From Apostichopus japonicus (Eukaryota; Echinodermata; Holothuroidea; Aspidochirotida; Stichopodidae): a stretch of DNA of 64,000 nt. Below the pieces are notes generated by a model. The model was not told the origin of the DNA. It did not search any database and was given only the letters and a program-made list of their open reading frames with translations. Both the position numbers and the translations under genes were made by a program. This document shows positions 24,997-36,037 of the stretch, piece by piece (the stretch's first letter is position 1; each line of letters starts with the position of its first letter). The stretch covers positions 18,269,501 to 18,333,500 of the forward strand of contig NC_092569.1 in the NCBI RefSeq assembly GCF_037975245.1. The letters run 5' to 3'.

Positions 24997-25067
24997 GCGT
25001 CCGTAGTCTAGTGGTTAGGGTGTCCGAGTACATAGCGGGAGGCCCGGGTTTGAATCCCGGTGGAGAT
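24997..25067 (+). repeat. tRNA-like core, copy 1 (SINE-like head)
   Basis: The Pol III A box TAGTCTAGTGG (25004-25014) and near-perfect B box GGTTTGAATCC (25047-25057) are spaced as in a tRNA, and the T arm CCGGG/CCCGG pairs perfectly. The body resembles Asp/Glu-type tRNAs, but the acceptor pairs poorly and the anticodon loop (GTACATA) is not sensible. I therefore treat it as tRNA-derived, not as a functional tRNA gene. Confidence 0.6.
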
Positions 25068-25366
25068 TGGAAGTTTTTACACTGTTCTTGATTTTCCAAC
25101 TCATTACGATTTCAATAATATATATTCATTTGCCTTTGTCGTTTACCTCCATTTCATTAACATAAAGTTTGTTCAAAGTATCTCTTTCGAGATCCGGCTT
25201 TAAGAATCACAAATGATTTAAAGTTGGTTAGCATCATGTTTGATCGCTAGAATATGGCAAACTTTGTCCACAAAAACAGAACTAGTATTGTTCGATACAG
25301 GTGACAAACGCCTACAGTAGAATTACGGCCTTCTTTACCGATTTCGACACTCTGGACATACAATCA

Positions 25367-25437
25367 GCGTCCATAGCCTAGTGGTTAGGTTGTCCGCGTA
25401 CAGAGCGGGAGGTCCGGGTTCGAATCCCGGTGGAGGC
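25367..25437 (+). repeat. tRNA-like core, copy 2 (SINE-like head)
   Basis: Exactly 370 bp after copy 1. The A box is TAGCCTAGTGG and the B box GGTTCGAATCC is perfect. The acceptor GCGTCCA/TGGAGGC pairs at six of seven positions, the anticodon stem TCCGC/GCGGG holds a 7-nt loop GTACAGA, and the T arm is perfect. It is a better cloverleaf than copy 1, but the anticodon would be ACA and no -CCA or Pol III T-run follows closely. Confidence 0.6.
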
Positions 25438-25689
25438 TGGAAGTTTTTTCACTGTTCTTGATTTTCCAACTCATTACAATTTAATTATATATATTCATTT
25501 GCCTTTGCAGTTTACTTCCATTTCATTAACATAAAGTTTGTTCAAAGTATCTCTTTCGAGATCCGGCTTTAAGAATCACAAATGATTTAAAGTTGGTTAG
25601 CATCATGTTTGATCTCTACAGTAAGGCAAAATATGTCACCTAAAACAGAACTAGTATTGTTCGATACAGGTGACACACGCCTACAGTGG

Positions 25690-28174
25690 AATTACATATA
25701 GATTCTGAAACCAACAACTACATAATGAGTCAACTGGGCAGCCCAAGCGTAAACACAGGTTTGTTTGCATTTGGCGTCTTCTATTTCCTTTTCTTTTTCT
25801 TCTCTGTTCCGTGTTTGTCATCATATAACGGAGGCTGTCTATATGTTTATAGTGGTGAAGGTACAACGTGTGATGTTTATATTTAGTAGCAACGACACTT
25901 CAATTGACAAGAACCACTGTCTGGTATTTTGAAACTTGGAATTTAGTTCTCGTTATTCCTTATCAGTTGCAAAAGCTCTTCTAGGACAGCATTCTTGCAT
26001 CGATTTCGTCGAACTGTATGTCCATACTACCTGTTTATAAAATCCCATATAGGAAGCTCACGGTTCGCCGACTTAAAGAATCATGTTTTCTTAAAAGAAT
26101 TAGGATAGTCTCCTCCCCCCAATCCCCTCCCACAACCCAGCACCTAACAAACAATTACATTTTGCATACGTTTAATAAGTGGACCGATGAAAAAGTGACA
26201 AGCCGACATTTCTTGAACATGAAAGGAGCTTATCACCTCGGCATTAACTTCTGTCAAGTGGAACAGTTTACGCGATTCCCGAATTTGTTTTTGTCTCTTT
26301 TAGTAAGGTCTTGCATTTATGATCATTGAGCAAAATTGAAAACAAGAACAATTAAAAGGAAAAGAACGCAGAAATATTATATTTTGCTTCTAACAATGAT
26401 TACGTACATCTGTATATTTATTACAATACATTAAACTAATGATATATGTATTTTTTTAATAAAACATGTGGTGCATGTGCAAGCACCTTAGTTAAGTTTT
26501 GTGTACCTCCCAGCTTGTTGCTTAATCGCAGTTTTCGTTAAGTGTGAAATCAAGGACGTCATTTAACCGTAACCTATTAATTCAGTTTTAAACTTTTCCA
26601 GCAAATATTGTAGAAAATGCATAAATTTGTGCTCCAATAACTTTAAGGACACTGTACATATATTTTACATGTCTAGCTGCAGTTTCTTATTCTCTGTTGC
26701 AAATGAGACACTTCAAAAGTCCTCTTTTCTCTAAGTGTCCATTCCCGTTACTTCCATTTTCAGTTTATCATCTTTATAAGAGCAGAGGTAAATATTTCAG
26801 CAACCATGACAGGGATAATCACGTATTTAACGTTAAATGCGTCGTTAAAGTCTCAATGTGTGTTTGCCAAATTTAAACTACGACCTTTCCAGCTTACTGC
26901 TTTAAAAGCGCAGTGAAAATGACACCGTCCTTTGCAAGTTTTATATTAATATTCATTACTTTTTATTTAGTTATCTGTCGTTAAACATTTTGAGCTGAAT
27001 AAAATTCGCCAGATTTTATAACGAGTCCGTGGATTCTACAAACTTCAATCAACATTTTCAAGCCCCGCCCAACAGATCATGCTCAATTAGATCTCTCTGT
27101 TTTGTTTGCGACCGTGAGGCTCAGGACTTACTTTCACTCCCGTGAATAGTGTATTTCTTTCGGTCTTACCCATGTAGCTTGCAAAATTGTGTCATTTCCT
27201 TCCATGACAAAGAATAAACAGGTGTTTTCAGACTTTTCCTTCTGGAATTGGGTAAAAAAATGTGGACGATACTAGTATATATATATGTTACATTTGTGTA
27301 ATGAACATGCTGATATGGGCGGTCACAGTGATCTTACGGTAAATCGATCGCGCCATAAGGGCAACAGAAATTTTTTTTTTTTTTTCGATTGCGACAGCAT
27401 TTCTCCATTAAACCCACCTAATCGGAGTGTATTTAGAATAAGAAACATTGAGTCTGCTGCGGAAGTTTGTTTTTCCGAAATTCATCTGGAAACACGTATT
27501 GAGACTTTAAGCACCGAAGCTGCTGGTGGCACTTTGATACACAATGTAGACATTGCTATGAGACAAGATTGAACCATTTCCGGTACAACAGTAGCTGTCA
27601 CGCTGTGTTCACGAATGATAACCTAAATGGAGACTACTACAATGGAGGGAAAATAAGAAAAATAGCTAAATACCCCCCCCCCCCAAAAAAAAAAAAGGAC
27701 CCGGTTCGCTGAATTATCCCCGTGCCGACTCCTGGCATTTCATATCAGTAAACCTGTTACTTGGAATATATTGACAGAATATATTTAATCCATGTTATTG
27801 ATTAAACAAAGATATTCTTCGTTTTAGATAATTCTTACGCCCATAGATAAATTCCCGTCAGTTGATACATCGGGTCTATGACAATCCAAAGACAAACGTC
27901 GGTAGTCGAATATGTGCAGGTTTTAATCGATTGTCCTTTTCTAGATATGCAAAATTATAAACTACATAAACATGTCGATGTAATTTCAATACTTTTGTCC
28001 GGAATAAACGAATGAGTGTGACACAAAATAATGTAAATTGTGATATAAAGAACTCACTATGTGTTTGATTTGTATTATTTTAACGAAAGCATTCTCAACT
28101 AAGATACCTGAATCAAATGTCCATTGCTATCCTCTGTTTCAAGATAGCAGAACAATAACGCGTCATGCTCCTTA
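25690..28174. other. Intergenic, with decayed duplicated-unit remnants
   Basis: No intact gene is seen. About 26470-26760 matches 5050-5330 of the first unit and 25985-26045 matches 4140-4200. A C-run followed by an A-run lies at 27676-27695. The LTR retrotransposon interrupts this block at 28175. Confidence 0.45.
27505..27600 (+). pseudogene. Faint FReD C-terminal exon relic
   Basis: The DNA aligns by eye with the relic at about 5388-5470: both share AAGCACC, a GCTGGTGG block and ACCATTTCCGGTA near the end. Coding capacity is gone. The only reason to call it a FReD remnant is its homology to the better preserved copy. Confidence 0.3.
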
Positions 28175-28924
28175 TGTAATATTGTGACGAGCCCGGCTCC
28201 TCCGATAGTAAAACTATATCGGGACTCGCGATAGAAAGGTACTGGGGTATCTTGATGCCGTATTTATGCTTCTTCAGGAGATGTCTCGAACGGAAGAAAA
28301 CAATGAGTTCACACAAAAAACAAGTTGACGAGATAGGATTTGATTTAATGATTCGGTATAATTTCTTCTCTGTCGATTCTCTTTACAAATACAACTAAAT
28401 TACAATGATTTGACTTGACTTGACTTGACTCCGTCAATTAAACAATTAGGAAGAGTGATGAAATGGTGACGAAGCAACGAACTGATCACGGAGCGCTGAC
28501 GGAGTGATAAATTTGCTGATCAAGTGATAAAACTTTCGGCCTCCTTTTCTTTTTAAACCTAACTTCCATAAAATCTCACTGCGCACAATCAGTAGGCAGC
28601 CAATGAACTGACCATCCAGTATTAACTTAACGATATAAAAATAATTGTGCTGGCACTGATCTGCCCTGATTGGTTGGGAGTTTGGAAGTCCATCCCCTTT
28701 CTATGGAAACTTCCATACCACGTGAGAGAACCTTCTCGAATGTTCCACAGACATAATGGAATCTATTTTGGGAAAAGGCCCTGTACCAAGATTCAATAAG
28801 ATAGTTAAAAACTTCTCGTGGGAAAACTGAATCCATGACCTAGATAAATACATAAGAGGCCCTGTAAGGTGTCTCGATGGAGTGTTTTGGTAAATCAAAG
28901 AGATGGTATCACTATTTCATAACA
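28175..28924 (-). repeat. 3' LTR
   Basis: 750 bp, identical by eye to 36728-37477 apart from one C/T difference (AGAGGCCCTG here, AGAGGTCCTG there). It contains a four-fold TTGAC repeat near 28410-28430. Short ORFs inside are the same in both LTRs and are not genes. Confidence 0.93.
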
Positions 28925-28938
28925 TCCCCCTCAATCTT
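28925..28938 (-). other. Polypurine tract of the retrotransposon
   Basis: On the minus strand AGATTGAGGGGGA directly precedes the 3' LTR terminus TGTT. This is the expected place and composition for the plus-strand DNA primer. Confidence 0.7.
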
Positions 28939-30176
28939 TTAAAATTTTTGGATACTCCAAAATTTTAACATCATACTGCTTTAACTTATCATAATCTCAA
29001 GAAGGTAGAGTACTGTAAGCACATTCACTAATATTCATTGACTTCCATAAATGGTCTTCATATATCTCAAAGGTTAACATCTTGGTTACGAATTATTAAA
29101 ATGATCATATGGTATATACATTGACACTATCTCCTTGAAATTGAAGTTGAAGTGTACCTCTTCAATATTGATGACATCATATGATGTAATCAAAAAAAAA
29201 AAGGAAGATATCATTAAGATATCTTAAAGTTACATGACACAGCAAAATATGCAGTATCTCTAACAAAATACATTTATGCATTTCATACATCAATAATACA
29301 TTTATATCAAAAGTGAAATCATGCCGTGAATTGGGGTGAGATCAGAGAATCCTAAACTTAGTTATCTTTTAACTGAACAGAACACCTTAGCGTTCCATAA
29401 AAAATTCGTACACAAAAAAAAGAACCTTAAAATATTACAAACTCATTTACAAAACCTCCTCTTTAATGAAGGCAAAGTTTCAAAACTGCTTTGAAACCTT
29501 GTGAATCATATACATTCACCTCAAGAAAATCAACAAAATGTGACTCGATAGCATGGTGACCCTAGGTATGCACTCCGAAATGATAGTCTAGTAAAGTACC
29601 AAAGTACTAGATATTCGATACCATAAAAGAGACCCCATAGACTATGACATCAACAAATCTTTCTTCAAATTAACATATTTATACTTAACATCTTGTCTTT
29701 TAAACTTTTGAATGAATATTTGAGGAAAAGAAAATATATACATAACTTCCTCAAAAGATCTATACTTTCATTTGCTTCGATAACTGTTGCTGTAAGCAAA
29801 AGTTGCACATCTTCAATGCTGTCTCTGAATAGCTTTCAATATAACATAAATGATGCAATGTAAATATCCTTAAAATATTTTCTCAATATATGAAAACCCA
29901 TGTTGCTAATATTCCGGATATGTTCTAATTGCCGGGTAAACGTTTGAACGAATTCATAAGGAGAAATAAGGTATACTCATTACACATTTGTTATAAAAGA
30001 TGAAACTAGGTCAGTTGGTGGCGTTTTTAAACAATAAAGCTTATACTGTTACACCATACAGTACAATGACTTCCACTTAATAGGTATGCAGGTAATTGCC
30101 ATGACGCATTCCATTCATACAATCGTGGGTAAAACACCTGTTCATCTGAACTTAAGGCAATATGCAGTTATACATA
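28939..30176 (-). other. Long untranslated region between pol and the 3' LTR
   Basis: About 1.24 kb without any ORF of note. A gypsy-type env would lie here, but no reading frame or signature of one is present. Confidence 0.6.
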
Positions 30177-33100
30177 TTAACCATATAATGTTTGCAACAT
30201 CCTGCCTGGACTGCCTGTAATGTTCAATCCCTTTTCATGGAGAAAATTCATTATTTCCCCTGTGTTGGAATATTTTCCAACATTCCACCAAAAATCATGA
30301 CTCTTAAAGCCTGTTGGAAAACATGGTGTCTGATAGGTGACCAGAACCTGTAATTCACCCAATTTGTATCGAGCCCGTTGGACTTTCATGTCTCCTTGTG
30401 GAGCATTTGCAAAAACTTTCTTTTGCCTTAATATGCTATCTTTAATGGAAGGATATGGAATTGCTAATCCTTCATTATGTGCTCTATTCTCTAGAAAGGA
30501 TGCAACATTCATTGGCTTAGTGGTCAGAAGACACATGACGTGATCTGAAGTTACCCCTGGCAAAATGTTACCAAACTCATCATGAAACTCAATATGTGCA
30601 TCTTGCATGACATTAACATTTTCTGCATTAGAAGTGTTACTACTCAAAACATTTCTCATTCGAGCAACCTTTTCACTTGATGAACCCTTTGTTTTCAAGA
30701 CCTGACGCAATTTCTGAATGTTGGTGATATTCTTAGTTTCAGAGGATGCTCTTACAAAACATGGTTTAAGCCTGTTATAATTGAATACATCACTAAGAAT
30801 TTCTCCTTTGAGAGTGGCTAACAAATAATGAGTCCTATCCAAAACTTGATGGATCACTAATGGTCCACACCATTCTGCAGCAATTTTGCGAGAGTTCGCA
30901 GTCAAGGAAGAAGACGTTGGCTTATATAGATACACTAATTGACCCGTTGAATAAATTGCACCTTTGTCCAGTTTTGCACTTATCTTAACATTTTGAGCAT
31001 CTTGTTGCTTCTTTTGTAAGACTAACATTACCCTTGACAAATGATCAAATCGTTTCTTTAACAATGCAGCATATTCTCCATGAGATTGTGATAATCCTGC
31101 CATTGGATTGAACGATAAATTTGTAAGATTTGGTGGCTTACGTCCAAATGCAAGTTCAAATGGGCTATAGCTACCTAACTGAGGAGAGGAAAATGTGTTA
31201 TATGCATAGGCTGATGTTGGGACAAATCGTACCCAATCCGTACCAAACTGATTTAAGTTCACTTTGAGGAAATTTGAAAGAGTCTGAATGTGTCTTTCAA
31301 CCTGTAAGCTTCCATGATTGTTTACACTGATGAACTTTTGTTCAATGCCTAAAGCTTTACTTAAGAGCTCCACTAATTTTCCTGTAAGAGAAGCTGCCGC
31401 ATCACTTATAATACAAGTAGGTGTACCAAAAGTTGTGACTACCCTCTGCAATAATGCTTCACATATCGTTTCAGCATCAAGAGTCTTAAGAGAAACACAT
31501 ACAACAAATCTAGTGATCTCATCACAAACAACCATCAAATGTTTAAATCCTGTAGCCGTTGTGGGCATAGTCTTGAAATCCAGACTAAGTCTGTCAAAAG
31601 GACGATAAGAATCAGGAATGCGAGCATGATATTGTCTCAATTTGTCCGGTTTCTTACGGAATTCTTGACAACGGAGACATGCCTGAATATAATTACTGAT
31701 GCGTTGAAACATATTGCGCAGATAGAAATGCTGTCTAATGGTCAAATATGTACGCATTACACCCTGATGATTACTTAACAAGTCATCATGATATCGAGAT
31801 ATTATCTGTTCCACCATAGTCTCAGGTACGACTAACTGAAGAGTCATCTTAGCATCATTAGTCTCATGCAAAAATATCCTGAATAACAAACTATTACATA
31901 ACAAATAATCCTCTGCTTGAGAACGAACAGTTCTAGCATGCTTAACATTACTTGGAATAATGTCATGTGCAAGAAAATCATAAACTGGTTTGTAGAAAGG
32001 ACAAGTTTGTTGTTGAATTTGCAACTCTTTTACATCAAATGGCAGATCATAGTTTTTGATCAGCTTTCCTTGAATTGCCTTCATGACTTTATTTAATTCC
32101 TTTTGTTTTGGAATGTGCCCTGTAACCAAATGATCAATGTTTGTTATGACTGGCTTTGGCTGAACAAATAGTTCTGGAGGTGGTTCTCTGACTACCTCTG
32201 GCACTCTATGTCTACTCTGATCCACTAATCTTGGCTCTGAAGGTTGAGAAACACTTGTAAAATTTGGCACAACTAATATGTCAGGACTAAATGTATGTCG
32301 ATTTTCACTCGGCATAGAAATAGTAGGCCTTTGAATATATGTATCTCTCTTATCAGTAGAAATAACTGGCGTAGTCCTCTTTTGTGACTCAGATTGTGGT
32401 CTCTGTGTAACACGATCATGTGTTGCCTTAGGAACGGATGTCCTTTTAACTCTATTTGTTGATTCTTTGGCTGGGGAATCCTGCTTAGACTCCTTTGTGA
32501 CTTTATTCGGAAATAAATCTGGAACTTTGATTCCCATTGACCTTGCCTTTGACCTTGTCATGATTGGATTAAATGTCTCCTTAGGTAGAGTTGAAAAATC
32601 CTCACTAGAACTGACCTCTTGCGCAACCAGATCTATTTCAGAGTGGAATTCCTGTGGTGCTCTAGACAAATAATCTGCCAAAACTAATTCTGAGCCTTTT
32701 TTGTAACCAACCTGAAATGTAAATTCTGACAATTTGAACAGAAGCTTACGTAAGCGTGAAGTTGCTGGTTCTTGTTTTGATTTAAACAATTCAACAATGG
32801 CTGAGTGATCAACATACAGATATGCCTCAAATTCTACATTTTGCAATAAATGTTTGAATGCTGTCACATTAATAAATAGACCCATCATTTCTAATTCAGT
32901 TACACTATACCTCTGACATGCTGGTGGTAATATCTTAGAGTAATATGCAATAATATTCTCTTTGTCATTAACTCTTTGTGTCAGGTACGATCCTGTTGCT
33001 ACTCGAGATGTGTCGCTATATAATACAAAACGACCATATTTCTGTGGCATATGCAGTATAGGTGGATTACACAACATCTCTTTAATACTTTGAAATGCAC

Positions 33101-35051
33101 ACTGATGTTCCTCTGTCCATTTAAATACCTTTCTCTTACGACTCAAATGATGTAATGGTCTCAGTAGTGCTTGAATATTTGGGAAAAATGAAGCCACATA
33201 ATTAACTGCACCTACAAATCGTCTTACTGACTTAACATTGTGTGGTTTCGGTGTGTTCCTGATCGCTGCACATCTGTCATGCAAAGGTTGGATACAAGCC
33301 TCACCCTCTGGGGTTATTGAGAGCAAATGTCCCATATATCGGACTGAATTTTGAAAAATGCTACACTTTTTTGGAGAGATTTTCAATCCGTTGTCCATTA
33401 AAACCTTAAAAATTGCCTTTAGGTGTTGTTTGTGAGATCGTTTGTCTGCACTGTACACAATAATATCGTCATGATGAGCAATACAGAACTTATTTGAATT
33501 TGGGATCGTTGCCAAAATATCATTAATTTGCGACTGAAAGATCGCTGGAGATAAATTCAATCCCTGTGGTAAGCGTTTATAATAATAATGCTTTCCTCCA
33601 TGAAATGATGCAATACCCGTATATTGTTGTGCATGAACACTAAGTGGCAGACAGAAGAATGCAGACTTTAAGTCAAGAACACCCAAAATTTTGGCTCCAG
33701 AGTACCCTATGGTACAGATAGTCTCATTCAGTAATGGAAATGGGTGATTGAGACGTTTTATTCTACTGTTCAAGTAGCGAAAATCTGTGACAACCCTTTT
33801 GTCTTTTGTTCCCTTCTTTGGAATGAGGAAAACCGGTGAGGTATAAGACTGATGTCCTACCGCTAAGATTCTTAATCGCACCAATTTGTCAAGCTCACTG
33901 GCGACAATGACTTTGTCCTCATCTGAAAGTCTATAGGGACGTATGTAAAATGGCTCATCATTAGTAAGCGTAATATCAGCCTCATAATTTGGACAGTGAG
34001 ATAATTCACCATAAAGAGAAAATGCATCTCTATGTGAATCTAGATATTCATATATGCTTTCTGTTTCTGAAGCATTTAGAATACTTTGTTCCAAATTAAT
34101 GTTTTCTCTCATGATTTCCTGTTCGGATTTGGAAACCAGGGGATCATCGGCTGTCAAATGTGGATAACGATGTAAATTATATCGTGTAATTTCATCACGA
34201 TTCTCTTTAGAGTTAGAATTGGTTTGAAAAAGAGACGGTTTTTCGATGTCTCTCATGACATTTAGAAAATCTAGAGAATCAGTAGGTATGTCTTCTGTGA
34301 CCGTAATGATATCTGCTAAATCTAAATGAGCCACTGTGCGAGAAGGATTCAGAAAAAATTTCCGATTACCCATGTTCCTTAGTAGAATCTTTGTTCTACC
34401 TTTATGCATTTTCACTAACATTCGTGAAGGACACATACGAGATATCAGAGGAAACGGTTTAATAACCACATCTGCATTTCCTGCATATAGTGGAAGACGT
34501 CCCTGTACAGTAATGTATCTTTGCTGACCTGGGTAAATAACGAATCTCTGCACTGGCCTAAGGAAAACTTTGGCTTGTTTAATTCTAAAACAGTTCGTGG
34601 TAAAGTCCAAAGATCCATTCAATTCCTTCAGAGTTGGACTACCTAATATTAAGTCAATACCTGTCAGGTTTGCAGCGATTAAAGCAGAAAGCTGAAATTC
34701 ATGACCTTGAATTTTGACCTGAAATGTTATCGTGCTACACGCATGAATAAACTGACCATTACCCAACTTTAGGTTTACTACATCAACTGAGACTGGTTGT
34801 ATAGAGGATAAATACTTTGAATTTTGCACTGTAGAAGAAGAAATGATAGAGCATGTTGCTCCACTATCAAACAACAGTGAAATTCCTTTACCATCATGTA
34901 AAGTACCTCTTACAAAATTACGTGTGTCCAGTTGAATATCCACAATACGGTCGTTCCCTGTATATCTAGAACTAGGAATATTACTATTCTTCCAAATATT
35001 ATTTGCTTTACGTTTCGATCTTCCCTTACTTGGTACATTGTCTGGAGTCAC
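30177..35051 (-). CDS. Retrotransposon Pol polyprotein (protease, RT, RNase H, integrase)
   Basis: 1624 codons, uninterrupted. Numbered from the GTG at 35051, the aspartic protease has DSGA at 62-65. The RT has LDLKSAF (D460) and LPQGL (494-498), with HHDD at 526-529 where YxDD is normal. RNase H has D680 (LYSDTS), E719 and D748 (YVDHS). A ~280-residue low-complexity Ser/Thr/Lys/Pro-rich linker follows. The integrase zinc finger is H1088, H1095, C1125 and C1128; the catalytic triad is D1158, D1217 and E1252; and a GPY/F-like stretch (WCGPLVIHQVL) follows. The frame is -1 relative to gag and stays open upstream of 35051 into the end of gag, with no ATG, so Pol is probably made as a Gag-Pol frameshift fusion; GTG is only a nominal start. 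Confidence 0.93.
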   Translation of the reverse strand: MTPDNVPSKGRSKRKANNIWKNSNIPSSRYTGNDRIVDIQLDTRNFVRGTLHDGKGISLLFDSGATCSIISSSTVQNSKYLSSIQPVSVDVVNLKLGNGQFIHACSTITFQVKIQGHEFQLSALIAANLTGIDLILGSPTLKELNGSLDFTTNCFRIKQAKVFLRPVQRFVIYPGQQRYITVQGRLPLYAGNADVVIKPFPLISRMCPSRMLVKMHKGRTKILLRNMGNRKFFLNPSRTVAHLDLADIITVTEDIPTDSLDFLNVMRDIEKPSLFQTNSNSKENRDEITRYNLHRYPHLTADDPLVSKSEQEIMRENINLEQSILNASETESIYEYLDSHRDAFSLYGELSHCPNYEADITLTNDEPFYIRPYRLSDEDKVIVASELDKLVRLRILAVGHQSYTSPVFLIPKKGTKDKRVVTDFRYLNSRIKRLNHPFPLLNETICTIGYSGAKILGVLDLKSAFFCLPLSVHAQQYTGIASFHGGKHYYYKRLPQGLNLSPAIFQSQINDILATIPNSNKFCIAHHDDIIVYSADKRSHKQHLKAIFKVLMDNGLKISPKKCSIFQNSVRYMGHLLSITPEGEACIQPLHDRCAAIRNTPKPHNVKSVRRFVGAVNYVASFFPNIQALLRPLHHLSRKRKVFKWTEEHQCAFQSIKEMLCNPPILHMPQKYGRFVLYSDTSRVATGSYLTQRVNDKENIIAYYSKILPPACQRYSVTELEMMGLFINVTAFKHLLQNVEFEAYLYVDHSAIVELFKSKQEPATSRLRKLLFKLSEFTFQVGYKKGSELVLADYLSRAPQEFHSEIDLVAQEVSSSEDFSTLPKETFNPIMTRSKARSMGIKVPDLFPNKVTKESKQDSPAKESTNRVKRTSVPKATHDRVTQRPQSESQKRTTPVISTDKRDTYIQRPTISMPSENRHTFSPDILVVPNFTSVSQPSEPRLVDQSRHRVPEVVREPPPELFVQPKPVITNIDHLVTGHIPKQKELNKVMKAIQGKLIKNYDLPFDVKELQIQQQTCPFYKPVYDFLAHDIIPSNVKHARTVRSQAEDYLLCNSLLFRIFLHETNDAKMTLQLVVPETMVEQIISRYHDDLLSNHQGVMRTYLTIRQHFYLRNMFQRISNYIQACLRCQEFRKKPDKLRQYHARIPDSYRPFDRLSLDFKTMPTTATGFKHLMVVCDEITRFVVCVSLKTLDAETICEALLQRVVTTFGTPTCIISDAAASLTGKLVELLSKALGIEQKFISVNNHGSLQVERHIQTLSNFLKVNLNQFGTDWVRFVPTSAYAYNTFSSPQLGSYSPFELAFGRKPPNLTNLSFNPMAGLSQSHGEYAALLKKRFDHLSRVMLVLQKKQQDAQNVKISAKLDKGAIYSTGQLVYLYKPTSSSLTANSRKIAAEWCGPLVIHQVLDRTHYLLATLKGEILSDVFNYNRLKPCFVRASSETKNITNIQKLRQVLKTKGSSSEKVARMRNVLSSNTSNAENVNVMQDAHIEFHDEFGNILPGVTSDHVMCLLTTKPMNVASFLENRAHNEGLAIPYPSIKDSILRQKKVFANAPQGDMKVQRARYKLGELQVLVTYQTPCFPTGFKSHDFWWNVGKYSNTGEIMNFLHEKGLNITGSPGRMLQTLYG

Positions 35052-35080
35052 TGTATGATGAGTGCAATCATAAGTGCTCC

Positions 35081-36037
35081 CTACTGAAAATTCTGTGTTG
35101 GTACTCTGTTTACCTTAGCCTCCATTTCATGGCTTAGGCGAATTTGGCAATATTTTGCAAAATGACCTCGATTTTGGCAGTAGTAACATGTGACTGAAGG
35201 ATTAAAATACGGTAACCTTCTCCTGTTATTATTCTGACCTGTCCTAGGACCACGAGAATCACGAGAACTATATCTTTGCCTCATATCTTTAGGATTGTCT
35301 TGCGATTCTGACCTACGTGACTGATCAAACTTAGTTTCTAACTCCTGAATTTTGGTACACAACTCGTGTATCTCAGAAGATGCAGAAATAGTAGGAGCCT
35401 GAACAGAAGACGCTTTGTCGTGCATTGCCATAAATAGTTCGGAAGAAACTGTGGGTTGACTTTGGATTTGTAAGTCAAAATAGCACTGTACTTTCATGAC
35501 CAAATCTGCAATTGTTGCTTTTGGTGATGCAGACATTAACACTGCTGAGCGACATTGCAAAGGCAGGGTCGAGATGAATTTATCTTTAATTTGATCATCG
35601 CCATAACTTAACTGTGCTGCAGCTTTGGAAATTTTGGCCAAATGAGCTTGAGCTGTATCACCTGGCGTATAGCTTAATGCATGAAATGCCTGTGATTTAG
35701 CGTAGGAAGAAGTTCCTGGACTGAAACGAGCAAGGAATTGTGTGCGCAGATCATCAATAGTTGAAAAATTTTTGTTTTCAATCCAGAGTCTGGCTTGGCC
35801 TTTAAGTGTTCGCTTAAATATGCGACATATTTCATTAAATTCTTCCGCTACAGCCTCAGGGGTGGTTTGGGACGGCAATTTATGCAACTCCAAATAATCT
35901 TCAAATCCCAAATAATGAGCTTCGGCTAAATCTGCATCAATTACATCGCCCTGAAATCGTGATGGCAAAAAATCAGTGGGCCTATGTTTCTGCATAACAT
36001 TAACAGAGGTAGAAGTTTCCTGTTCACTGACGGACAT
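35081..36037 (-). CDS. Retrotransposon Gag protein
   Basis: 318 aa from ATG 36037. The middle has a retrotransposon Gag capsid-like segment (RTLKGQARLWIE and the following helical region to about residue 190). The C-terminal part is basic and Arg-rich and carries one CCHC zinc knuckle CYYCQNRGHFAKYC (C284, C287, H292, C297) for RNA binding. The TAG stop at 35083-35081 lies shortly after a TTTT run (35090-35087) where a -1 slip would enter pol. Confidence 0.92.
   Translation of the reverse strand: MSVSEQETSTSVNVMQKHRPTDFLPSRFQGDVIDADLAEAHYLGFEDYLELHKLPSQTTPEAVAEEFNEICRIFKRTLKGQARLWIENKNFSTIDDLRTQFLARFSPGTSSYAKSQAFHALSYTPGDTAQAHLAKISKAAAQLSYGDDQIKDKFISTLPLQCRSAVLMSASPKATIADLVMKVQCYFDLQIQSQPTVSSELFMAMHDKASSVQAPTISASSEIHELCTKIQELETKFDQSRRSESQDNPKDMRQRYSSRDSRGPRTGQNNNRRRLPYFNPSVTCYYCQNRGHFAKYCQIRLSHEMEAKVNRVPTQNFQ

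Larger units (their letters stand above)
24940..25690 (+). repeat. Two tandem copies of a ~370-bp unit containing the tRNA-like core
   Basis: The same order of landmarks is seen twice: CCTACAGT plus GAATTACGG, the CTCTGGACATACAATCAGCG leader, the tRNA-like core, ACTGTTCTTGATTTTCCAAC, TCATTAACATAAAGTTTG and ATTGTTCGATACAGGTGACA. A third copy begins at 25680 and breaks off. The period is 369-370 bp. Confidence 0.8.

Noticed and set aside
24997-25437. Functional tRNA genes
   Set aside because: The acceptor stems mismatch, the anticodon would be non-standard, and the units are embedded in a longer 370-bp repeat, which fits a tRNA-derived element better.
28627-28898. Minus-strand ORFs in the LTR (also at 37180-37451)
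   Set aside because: They are identical only because the LTRs are identical. No domain is present and the location is regulatory.
28925-30176. An env gene of the retrotransposon
   Set aside because: No ORF or membrane/signal-peptide signature is present in the 1.2-kb stretch.
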